From Paenibacillus radicis (ex Xue et al. 2023) (GTDB lineage Bacteria > Bacillota > Bacilli > Paenibacillales > NBRC-103111), in assembly GCF_024722015.1 (NCBI RefSeq), contig NZ_JANQBD010000002.1:62001-126000 (forward strand): a stretch of 64,000 nt of DNA, given 5' to 3'. Shown piece by piece: positions 26,987 through 35,000 of this stretch. Each line of letters begins with the position of its first letter. Positions within the stretch are counted from its first letter, which is position 1. Made by a program: the position numbers and the translations under genes. A model generated the notes under the pieces. It was not told the origin of the DNA. It made no database searches and saw only the letters and a program-made list of their open reading frames with translations.

Positions 26987-27110
26987 TTATTTCTCCCAAA
27001 GCTCGACCAGTCGACCCTCAGGATCTTCAATCCAAAATAAACTTTCCAAATTCACTAATCTCTTTTTTCTTTGCAACACCTGTTCTTCACCTTCATTCTT
27101 TTGTAATTTC
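26987..27110 (-). pseudogene. VOC (glyoxalase/bleomycin-resistance) family remnant
   Basis: Only the C-terminal end of a VOC protein remains. One frame gives EISEFGKFI and the adjacent frame gives FWIEDPEGRLVELWEK and stops at 26987. The joined reading EFGKF-WIEDPEG-VELWE is the usual end of the family, so a one-base insertion in a run of Ts near 27050 has shifted the frame. Upstream sequence does not restore the rest of the domain. Confidence 0.65.
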
Positions 27111-27114
27111 AATC

Positions 27115-27214
27115 TTCAACTATCCTGCCCGTCTAGCCGAGAAGGCAGCTGTCCAGATTGGATCAGCTGCCTTCTCTAATTCTTTATTGAGCTATAGTGT
27201 CCCGTTTAGCTTAA
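27115..27214. repeat. Dispersed two-hairpin element, full-length copy
   Basis: CAACTATCCTGCCCG, then AAGGCAGCTG with CAGCTGCCTT (10-bp stem, 27145-27173), then TTGAGCTATAGTGTCCCG and TTTAGCTTAA (27187-27214). The order matches the 17519-17612 copy. Confidence 0.7.
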
Positions 27215-27327
27215 CGTCTCTACTTTTATGTATAAACCATGAACTTTAATCATTTATCTTGCCCCAACCTTCTCGACCCCGCTATGCCTTCAGGAATAAA
27301 ATTAGGAAAACACTAACACTTATCACA

Positions 27328-27561
27328 CTAGTTTAAGGATTGCTTATAGATGTTTAAAGCAATTCTTGTTGATTCTTTTCTTAAATAATAATTCCGATCA
27401 TCATCTGTTTGATTGAAAAAGGTTTGACACTTAAAAAGATAAAATAATACCTCTTTGGAAGCTTGAAGTGCCATTGATTCACATCGAAGGATATACATAC
27501 AAAGGCTAAAGCATTCTGTTTCATAATTCTTTAAAATTGCTACACGTTTAGCTGTATCCAT
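27328..27561 (-). CDS. Small helical protein of unknown function
   Basis: A 77-residue protein starting MDTAKRVAILKNYETECFSLCMYILRCE. It is all-helical in pattern and faintly reminiscent of the first helices of ECF sigma region 2, but without a DNA-binding region. I recall similar small proteins in Paenibacillus without assigned function. ATG 27561 follows AAAGGAGGAG. The upstream in-frame ATG at 27630 has no ribosome site. It stands alone between repeats. Confidence 0.6.
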   Translation of the reverse strand: MDTAKRVAILKNYETECFSLCMYILRCESMALQASKEVLFYLFKCQTFFNQTDDDRNYYLRKESTRIALNIYKQSLN

Positions 27562-27910
27562 AATCTCCTCCTTTTTAAAGGATCTATTATTATGTACATT
27601 GTTCACATTTAGAATATATTGAGGAAACATCTTACCTTTTATTTTAATTCAAGCTTATTGATTCTCTATAAATAAACTATTAACAAAATATTAACTCCGA
27701 CATAGGTTAACGTTTGATAACAACTCTCATTTGCGGAAAGTGATACATGTTCCCGTATGAATAGACAAAAGATCTTCAAATGGATCACATCTCCCTCCAT
27801 TACTTCGTATACAAAACGAAACAATCTGAAATATGGATATTCCAATTTCATTAACCGTCATTTTAAACTGCAGAAAATCAAAAAGGAGCGGCTTTTATGC
27901 CAGCTCCTGC
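27562..27910. other. Non-coding stretch with a doubtful 61-codon frame
   Basis: The minus-strand frame 27666-27851 has no ribosome site and a hydrophobic, low-quality product, so I do not call it. The end of the stretch holds GGAGCGGCTTTTATGCCAGCTCC, a stem from the repeat family. Confidence 0.4.
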
Positions 27911-27940
27911 GCTATCGTTCTCCGTAAGCTTAATCTTTTT
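27884..27940. repeat. Dispersed repeat core, copy at 27.9 kb
   Basis: GGAGC/GCTCC stem followed by GCTATCGTTCTCCGTAAG then CTTAA (27911-27933), just beyond the stop of a broken minus-strand gene at 27953. Confidence 0.6.
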
Positions 27941-27952
27941 TTCTATTACAGA

Positions 27953-28195
27953 CTATTTTTCAAATGACAGTACGTCAACAATTACTTCACCATCGAGATT
28001 CTGTAAATAATATTGTGCAATAAGGTCTTCTTTATAAATTACGTTTAAAGTGGTTTAAATGAACTCGATAGGTGTGTCGAAACTACAATTGATAACCAAA
28101 GCAATCCGTTCTCTTATTAATTCTATTGTTGAAATAACTTCGTTTTCCGTTAGTTGTGTATACTGCAGGCCAATGTCATTTCCGGATAAAAGGCT
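27953..28195 (-). pseudogene. Small gene interrupted by one stop codon, unknown product
   Basis: One continuous frame of about 80 codons carries a single TAA. Before it stands QYTQLTENEVISTIELIRE, then ALVINCSFDTPIEFI; after it TTLNVIYKEDLIAQYY, then LDGEVIVDVLSFEK and the final TAG. Restoring one sense codon gives a normal small protein. No start codon is visible in this frame; the beginning may be lost or shifted. It overlaps the end of the YrdB-type gene by a few bases. Confidence 0.45.
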
Positions 28196-28544
28196 TTAGC
28201 AGATCCTCATTTTTCCCGTTGACGAAAAGCAGCAGAAGCCGATTTCCGATATGAAGTATCGTATAGACGATGGCGGTAACAAGATAGCCTGACCATATTA
28301 AACCGTAGGCTGCCATTCCGACCAGCGAAAACTCGATGAAGACTACTGCGGCTATTGGTAGAGAGATCCTGGCTTTCGGGGAGATAAAAAGTCCCCATAT
28401 GATTGCGGCTGTTAGCGGAAGCCCTGCGGTGAGGACGATTCTAGAAAAAGTTCCAGCAGCAAAATGATAACCCCAGACGCCCAATGAAGCGAGAAGAATC
28501 AGTTCTAGGAGGAACCGGATCATAAGATTAATTGAAATGAACAT
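28176..28544 (-). CDS. YrdB family (DUF2568) membrane protein
   Basis: A 122-residue membrane protein with four hydrophobic segments: FLLELILLASLGVWGYHF, IVLTAGLPLTAAIIWGLF, ISLPIAAVVFIEFSLVGMAAY and YLVTAIVYTILHIGNRLLL (quoted in part). The GVWGYHF and IHIGNRLL-like ends match the DUF2568/YrdB family. Function is not known. ATG 28544 follows AAAGGAG. Confidence 0.78.
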   Translation of the reverse strand: MFISINLMIRFLLELILLASLGVWGYHFAAGTFSRIVLTAGLPLTAAIIWGLFISPKARISLPIAAVVFIEFSLVGMAAYGLIWSGYLVTAIVYTILHIGNRLLLLFVNGKNEDLLKPFIRK

Positions 28545-28654
28545 AATAGCTACTCCTTTGAAATACCTTTACTTATTTTCAAGTACGACCCTACTAATTT
28601 TTGGTAATTAAGATTTCTACATAGATTTTACCAATATTTACACCATCTGCGGTT

Positions 28655-28735
28655 AGCACAACGCGGCTGCCCAATAGTGCCGGCAGCCGCGTACTTGTTA
28701 TTTATTAAACTATCGTTTCCGTTAGATGAAAATAT
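28655..28735. repeat. Dispersed element, copy at the 3' end of panB
   Basis: GCGGCTGCC and GGCAGCCGC form a perfect 9-bp stem (28666-28690). TTATTAAACTATCGTTTCC then GTTAGATGAA follow (28702-28731). It lies 33 bases from the panB stop and can end its transcript. Confidence 0.65.
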
Positions 28736-28767
28736 TCGTTTTCTCGCCTTAAAAATTATCTATTTCA

Positions 28768-29607
28768 TTATTCCTCATTCGATGAATGTGTATATAAACA
28801 ACAATTTAATAGTTTGTCACGTTCCTCATCTTTCATGTTTCGAACATTCCCTATTTGTGGAAATTCGCCGTTTTCAACTTCATTTGAGTACGATTGAAAT
28901 GCTTTAAGCATTATCTGACCTAGATTACCGTAGTTCTTTGAATGACGAAGGTCAAATGGAGTAATACCCAACATATCTTGAACTATGAGTACTTGTCCAT
29001 CTGTAAATCTTCCAGCACCAATTCCGATCGTGGGAATACTAAGCTTCTCTGTAATTACTTTTCCGAGTTCTTCTGGTATAAGTTCCAATACAATCATGCT
29101 TGCACCAGCAGTTTGTAAAGCAATTGCACCGTTTAACAGAAATTTAGCTGAATCAAATGTCTTTCCTTGTACAACTGCCTTATTATGGAGCTGAGGGGTA
29201 TATCCGAGGTGACCCCAGACCTCTATGCCATTACTATATAAATGTGATATAACATCTTCTCGCATTCCTTCTAACTTAACGCCATCTGCTCCGTTAAGAA
29301 CTAGTTCTTTAGCAGTAAGCAGTGCCATTTCTGGGTCCTCGTACGTTTTATACGGCATATCTGCCAGCAAATAGGCTTCTTTCACTCCCCGCCGCACTGC
29401 TTTCAGATGGTGTATAATATCATCGAGAGTGACGGAAATTTCATGTTCATAACCCAATTCGTTTGTTCCTAATGAATCACCTACAAAAATCACATCCAGC
29501 CCAGCTTTATCTTGTAATATGGCTGTGGGATAGTCATAACAAGTTAGCATCGTAAGCTTTTTATCATTCCGTTTTTTCCAATGCAGATAGTCCATATTCT
29601 TTTTCAT
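28768..29607 (-). CDS. panB: 3-methyl-2-oxobutanoate hydroxymethyltransferase
   Basis: A 279-residue enzyme that transfers a one-carbon unit from 5,10-methylene-THF to alpha-ketoisovalerate, giving ketopantoate for pantothenate and CoA. The family landmarks are present: MLTCYDYPTAILQDKAGLDVIFVGDSLG (metal and substrate residues around VGDSLG), LADMPY, VKLEGM, VWGHLGYTPQ, and IPTIGIGAG. ATG 29607 follows AAGGAGG. Unusually no panC or panD is adjacent, so it may be a second copy; its codon use is AT-rich. Length is normal. Confidence 0.88.
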   Translation of the reverse strand: MKKNMDYLHWKKRNDKKLTMLTCYDYPTAILQDKAGLDVIFVGDSLGTNELGYEHEISVTLDDIIHHLKAVRRGVKEAYLLADMPYKTYEDPEMALLTAKELVLNGADGVKLEGMREDVISHLYSNGIEVWGHLGYTPQLHNKAVVQGKTFDSAKFLLNGAIALQTAGASMIVLELIPEELGKVITEKLSIPTIGIGAGRFTDGQVLIVQDMLGITPFDLRHSKNYGNLGQIMLKAFQSYSNEVENGEFPQIGNVRNMKDEERDKLLNCCLYTHSSNEE

Positions 29608-29846
29608 GTGAATCCTCCTTAGTCTCTGTTCGCCTTTGGAATCAGAGCACAGGTAATGGTGAAACAATTAACAAGCAGCCAGGTATGAGCTCCTATCAAG
29701 GATGCCATCCCAACACTAAAAACTTATCACAATATAAGAAGCTATACAACAAGAGAACATCAGCTAAGAAAAAAATTCTACAGTCAACAAAACATTCATT
29801 TTATATTCGAAGAAAGCAATATCCCGCTAAGAATAACCCCCCTTTA

Positions 29847-30292
29847 TCATAAGGTTAGCTTAAAAAACCACATTTTCACGCATAAAAAACGCTCTGCTCC
29901 TGGATACTTCTCGCCTAAACTTTTTATGAAACCACATGACCTATAAAAATTAACTGAGTCTTTATCAGTTTCGGCTTCGATTGTGGTAAAACATGTAATG
30001 ATATAACCTCATTAACTAAATTACGTCCGATCCCATTTCCTCTAAGGCTATGATTCACGGCGATATGTAGGATTACTGCGCTTTTTTGTTCTGGGTTTAG
30101 CTTTAAGCCAATAATTGCTGCGGCAGCTGCATCCTTCGATTCTTTATAGTATGCATATACAATACGGTAAGGATCTGCTTCATATGTCTTCAAGACTCTG
30201 TTCATCTTCTCTGTATCTGGGTTATGAATGCATTGTGCCATTACGGAAGTAATATCGGATGAAAACTTCTCAACCTTTTTTAAACAAAACAT
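29847..30292 (-). pseudogene. GNAT acetyltransferase with C-terminal frameshift
   Basis: The N-terminal frame (from ATG 30292) gives LKKVEKFSSDITSVMAQC and motif [18 protein letters not shown], then loses sense after HVLPQ and stops at 29924. In the next frame the expected continuation reads [18 protein letters not shown] then [13 protein letters not shown], ending at 29847. One base has been lost or gained near 29985. Joined, the protein would be about 148 residues. The truncated form lacks the last strands and is unlikely to be active. Confidence 0.75.
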
Positions 30293-30349
30293 GGTTTCAC
30301 CGCCTCGCATTTCCAATGGACATTAGTTCTCCGATAGCTGAGCAATCGT

Positions 30350-30778
30350 TTAAAAATATTTTTTGAATCCCTTACTTATTGATCCGTTAAATCCTTCCCT
30401 TTCAAAGAACTCATGTGCTCTTTCACGGGTTGAATTACTTAGAAGCATAATCCTATGACAATCTATTGATTTACAATAATCCTCAACATATTGCAAAAGT
30501 TTTCGTCCAATATTCTTGCTTCGATGGTTCTCATGGACAATTATGTTCTCTACTACTCCATACGGTCTCAAGCCATGCAGAGCTTGTAAACATATGTTTA
30601 GTGTTAGTGTCCCTAATATTTTTCCCTTTTCATCAAATACAAGCAAGAAATTGTTAGGATCCCTTTTAATTTTATCAATTTGTTCTTCAAGAACATTCAT
30701 TTTCTTACTATTGGGTACTAACATTCTATAGAGATCAAATAATTGATCTTTATCTGTTATTTCAGCTTCACGAATCAT
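30350..30778 (-). CDS. GNAT family N-acetyltransferase
   Basis: A 142-residue GNAT. Motif A reads VENIIVHENHRSKNIGRKLLQYV and is followed by DCHRIMLLSNSTRERAHEFFEREGF, a typical aminoglycoside-acetyltransferase-like or PanZ-like small GNAT pattern. Starting at ATG 30778 after AAGGAG. A partial copy of the dispersed repeat (CCGATAGCTGAGCAATCG) lies between it and the broken GNAT downstream. Confidence 0.85.
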   Translation of the reverse strand: MIREAEITDKDQLFDLYRMLVPNSKKMNVLEEQIDKIKRDPNNFLLVFDEKGKILGTLTLNICLQALHGLRPYGVVENIIVHENHRSKNIGRKLLQYVEDYCKSIDCHRIMLLSNSTRERAHEFFEREGFNGSISKGFKKYF

Positions 30779-30807
30779 ATTGAATTCGACTCCTTTATAG
30801 TTTTATT

Positions 30808-30862
30808 ACAAAAGAGGAGTTACCGCGAAGCAAGCCCCTCAGCTATGTGTACCGCTTACACA
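30808..30862. repeat. Dispersed element, copy at the 3' end of the methyltransferase gene
   Basis: AAAAGAGGAGTTACCGCG then AAGCAAGCCCCTCAGCTAT. It matches the 8056 copy over about 40 bases and overlaps the methyltransferase stop region. Confidence 0.55.
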
Positions 30863-31641
30863 ACAAGCTTCTTTTTCGCAAGGAACAAGGCAACAGCTTG
30901 AGGTTTTATTATCGTTCCGCCATTTTCATCAATTGCATTTTTGATGTTTTCGAATAGCTTAACTCTTACATCTTCGGGAAGTATTCTATGTCGAGAGTGC
31001 GTATTTAATAATGAAATATATTCATCCGTTGTGTAGGTGTCATTCCATCTGTATTGCTTTACTATTAAATCTTCAAACAATCCGTCCTTTATAGTTAAAA
31101 CTGACCTTTCGTCAATGATTTTCTCAACTGATGGTGCATCTGCGTCATCGAGATTTGGCGCATATTTTCTATAACATTCTCGAATTAGTTTAAAAACGTT
31201 ATTAAATGATGGAACGTGAACGGTCCAAAAGAATGCAATTGATCCTCGGTCACGGAGTAAGTCAAACGCCTTCCGGTACCCAAATTGTTGCGGTTGAATG
31301 AAATGAAATGCTGTTGCGGATATTGCTAAATCGAAAATACTCCTTCCGCTTTGCCACTCTTCAAAGGATGAATTAATGATGCTGACGTTGGTGTTATTTT
31401 TGAATTTTTCACTAGTAAATTCTGCAAGTTTTTGTCCTAATTCAATGCAAGTCACATTATCGTACCCGAGGTCCACAAATCCTTTTGTTGCCTGACCTGT
31501 GCCGCAACCTATTTCGAGTATGGTATCGGACGGCTTTAGTTGCGCATATTCCAAAATATCGTGAAACAGCTGATACGGGTAGCTAGGTCTGTATTTGTCA
31601 TATTCACCGGCAACTTCGTTAAACGTATTTTTCAGTTCCAT
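30856..31641 (-). CDS. Class I SAM-dependent methyltransferase
   Basis: A 261-residue methyltransferase. Motif I is ILEIGCGTGQAT near residue 44; NTFNEVAGEYDKYRPSYP at the N-terminus and ATAFHFIQP at motif IV match the Methyltransf_11/25 group. The acceptor is unknown. ATG 31641 follows GGGGTG. A T-box leader with its terminator ends only about 100 bases upstream on the same strand with no other gene between, so uncharged tRNA should control this gene. That is unusual for a stand-alone methyltransferase. Confidence 0.82.
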   Translation of the reverse strand: MELKNTFNEVAGEYDKYRPSYPYQLFHDILEYAQLKPSDTILEIGCGTGQATKGFVDLGYDNVTCIELGQKLAEFTSEKFKNNTNVSIINSSFEEWQSGRSIFDLAISATAFHFIQPQQFGYRKAFDLLRDRGSIAFFWTVHVPSFNNVFKLIRECYRKYAPNLDDADAPSVEKIIDERSVLTIKDGLFEDLIVKQYRWNDTYTTDEYISLLNTHSRHRILPEDVRVKLFENIKNAIDENGGTIIKPQAVALFLAKKKLVV

Positions 31642-31734
31642 TTGCAACACCCCTATTCAATATTTGAATACGAAACAGCTGTTCCTTGTGAATAAAGCAA
31701 GTTGGCTGGCATCACAATCATTCCTATCAGCTCC

Positions 31735-31915
31735 CCGAAAAAATAAAACTCCCGACCCTTAAAAAGGGACGAGAGTAAATACTCCGTGTTACCACCCAAG
31801 TTCATCCGTGCATAGCGCATTGACCTCATTTTGCGTGCGCTAACAATGAATGTCACATATACCCTTGCACTTTAACGGGTGCAACCGTCACAGTCTACTC
31901 CCCAAAGGGTTTCGA
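31735..31915 (-). ncRNA. T-box leader (tRNA-sensing riboswitch)
   Basis: On the minus strand the T-box sequence reads GAACTTGGGTGGTAACACGG. It is followed by the terminator CTCTCGTCCCTTTTTAAGGG then TCGGGAGTTTTATTTTTT (31739-31775). Upstream lie GAGTAGA, a TTGCAC/GTGCAA hairpin with the AAAGTG loop, and a TTAGCGCA/TGCGCTAA-like stem. The GGGTGG bulge pairs with the tRNA acceptor end in this class. I cannot assign the specifier codon with confidence, because Stem I appears shortened. The only downstream gene is the methyltransferase. Confidence 0.85.
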
Positions 31916-32034
31916 AGTGTCAGCATATAGAAGGGCTCTATGTAAAAGCAAATTTTAGAGGAATTTATTGGTAATTGTTGAAATGTTACCACAAACTAAT
32001 CATCTGGAGCAACACTTTTCTTGATTTTTTGTTG

Positions 32035-32060
32035 TAACTATCCCTACATGGTTAGCTTAA
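32035..32060. repeat. Dispersed repeat core, copy at the 3' end of the SLH gene
   Basis: TAACTATCCCTACATGG then TTAGCTTAAT, 34 bases from the SLH gene stop. A degenerate copy of the core. Confidence 0.4.
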
Positions 32061-32093
32061 TCTCCGCGCCAGTTTACTGTTTGAGCATCGTAT

Positions 32094-35000
32094 CTAAATA
32101 TGAACCGTCTCGAGCAGCATATAAATCATTTTTGCCGCTTCGGCTCTCGTCACATAACTTCCATGGCGGAAAGCCCCATCAGGGTAGCCGCTTACGATCT
32201 TTGCAGCGGAGACCGCCATCACGGCTGGTTGCGCCCATTCGGGAATGTCCTTTTGATCCGTGAATGCCGATACTGCCTTATTAGTATGGACGGCATTGCG
32301 ATCCAGTACTCTGGAGAGAATGACTGCGAGTTCAGCCCGCGTCAGCGGCTGATTCGGCTTGAACCATGCGCTCCCTTTCTCTTCGTAGCCTTGTATCAAA
32401 CCATCTTGGGCCGTTTGAGCAACGGCATCCTTGGCCCAGTCCGGCAAAAGTTCACTGTCGGCGAAATAGGTCGATGTTCCGGAGGCTTTAAATGCCAACG
32501 CATCGGCAATCATTTTGACCAGCTGCACCCGGGTCACCGACTGATCCGGCCGGAATGTATTATCCTCGAAGCCGTCAACGACATTTCTGCCAGTTAAACG
32601 ATCTACATATTGTGCTGCCCAGTGACCATTCATATCGTTGAAAACGTGCACCTCCGCAGAGAACACCGCGAATGTACCCCAATAATTCACTTCAATAGCC
32701 ACCGTGTCATTGCCGGTAACAACGCCTCCGACATATAACCATTTGCCTTGCGTCCGATTGAAGACATATACGGCAGGCTTTAATCCGGGTGAAATTGACG
32801 AGCCATCATACTTCAAGCTGATCTGGATCGGTTTGTTCAAATTCGCTCCGGTACTGCTCGTAAAATCTACAATCCGTCTGATATTCGTTCGCCCCATTAT
32901 GTTAGGAGGTGGATTAGCTTGGACGCTGACCTTAACTTTACCGTTGACCAGCAGTGCTTCTGGTGGAATCATGACCGAACCTGCGCTCGGAAGCGTAACC
33001 TCCCCTCCTAGCACAGCAATGATCTCCTTCTCCACACTTAACTGATCTTCAGCTGCACCAGTAGCTGTAGAGGTTGTTTCAATGGAAGAAGACGACGACG
33101 TTCTCGGTCTGCTATAGACTGGATTAACCGTAACATTAACCGTGTCGCTATATACGCTTTTTGTCACCGTAATAACTGCAGTGCCTGCCTGCTTGGCCTC
33201 GATTAAACCATCGGCAGTAACAGTAGCCACAGTACTGTTACTGCTCCGGTACGCCGTCCCATACACAGCATTCGTCACATCCGACACGCTGTTATTCGAC
33301 TGCTGCGCCGTTACACTCAGCTGCTGGCTGACTTTTCCGACCAGCTGAAGCTCTACGTTCTTCGGTGCTGCCATGATACTTGTGATCTCGTTCACTGGCG
33401 GCGGCACGTTCGCTTTCGCTACAGTCACGCTCACCGTGTCGCTGTATACGCCGCTCGTAACCGTGATGATCGACGTGCCCGACTGCTTGGCCTCAATTAA
33501 ACCATCGGCTGTAACGGTAGCCACAGTGCTGTTACTGCTCCGGTAAGCCGTCCCATACACAGCATTTGTCACATCCATCACGCTGTTGTTGGACTGCTGC
33601 GCCGTTACTTTCAGCTGTTGGCTGACTTTTCCACCCAGCTGAAGCTGCACGGTCCTCGGTTCTGCCGTGATTCCGGTGATCTCGTTCACTGGCGGCAGCA
33701 CGTCCGCTTTCACTACAGTCACGCTCACCATATCGCTGTATACGCCGCTCGTAACCGTGATGACCGAAGTGCCCGACTGCTTGGCCTCAATAAATCCATC
33801 GGCTGTAACGGTAGCCACAGTGCTGTCGCTGCTCCGGTACGCCGTCCCATACACAGCATTCGTCACATCCATCACGCTGTTGTTGGACTGCTGCGCCGTT
33901 ACCTTCAACTGTTGACTGACTTTGCCACCCAGCTGAAGCTGTACGGTCTGGGGAGAAGCGCTGATTCCGGTGATCTTATTATACCGAACCGATAAAGTTG
34001 CCGAGCTGGAGCTGGAGTATTTCGGATAAACGCTGAATGCGTACGTTCCCTCATCTGGATTCATCCAACTAGCATTGCCGCTAACAGCAATCTCCATCCT
34101 TCCGAGCAGTGGGATATCTTGAGGTACGGTTACCTTTAAGATGGACATGCCAAAATAGCTGCTATAGATCGCTTTCTTGGCTGGAACTCCGTTCACCCGA
34201 ACCAAGTTCGGATCGATCGCCCCCGAATTCGTAATTGGATCCAGAACAACGGGTACCTTCAACTGTGGCGGAAGGCTCAGCGTGATGAAATCGTCATTGG
34301 CAGCAACCAACGGCTCGTTCGGCTGCAGGCTGAACGTATACGGCACATTGGTCTCACTAGCCCACGGTATAGCAGGTATGACCGTAAATTCCTGTACCGT
34401 GTCCGGAGTGATAGTGAGCGGTACTGTGTTTGGCTTCACTGTCTGGGAGGTTGTCACCTGCATATCGTATACTCCATATTGAACAAACAGGTTTGGCATG
34501 GAAAACACTAGAGAATAATCAGGAATCAAATAATATTCCGGAGGAAGTACGAATTGCAGCTTATTGCCTGCCAAACGGGTGACAGAAGCCGGCGAATAAC
34601 CGTCCATTTCCAGACCCATGCCCGATTCGATATGAATATCAGTGGCAGCGATGGCTGTATCACTTAATACGGTGCCCGCAGAACTGGTCACCGTAACTGT
34701 GTCGCCCCCCTTCAGAATCGTCGGGCTGGTGAACCGGAATCGCAAATTGCCGTCGCTATTGACCTCAACGTAGCCCTCATCCGAATACGGGTTATCGGCT
34801 AATGAAGCCCCTCCTTGCGGAATAATTCCGAAACGTCCTGACGCAGCCTCTAGATCAACGCTGGTGGATATTTCAAACGTATAATAGCCGTGTACAGCCG
34901 GATTGGCAATCAAGGCCGAAGCATCGATTGTGATAAGCGCAGCCGAATAGCTTGTGAGCAGCTGGCTAGGTTGCAACTGCAGCTTGTCGCCAACGACATT

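Noticed and set aside
27666..27851. Minus-strand open frame of 61 codons
   Set aside because: No ribosome site, no family resemblance, and it lies in a region of degenerate sequence.
31653..31856. Minus-strand frame of 67 codons across the T-box leader
   Set aside because: It covers the T-box antiterminator and terminator, so its reading is a by-product of the RNA structure.
32100..32597. Plus-strand open frame of 165 codons and others inside the SLH protein gene
   Set aside because: They are antisense shadows of a clearly coding minus-strand gene, with no ribosome sites and no family resemblance.
33105..33985. Possible CRISPR-like or satellite repeat
   Set aside because: The period is 294 bases and the repeats lie in frame inside a surface-protein gene; they code Ig-like domains.
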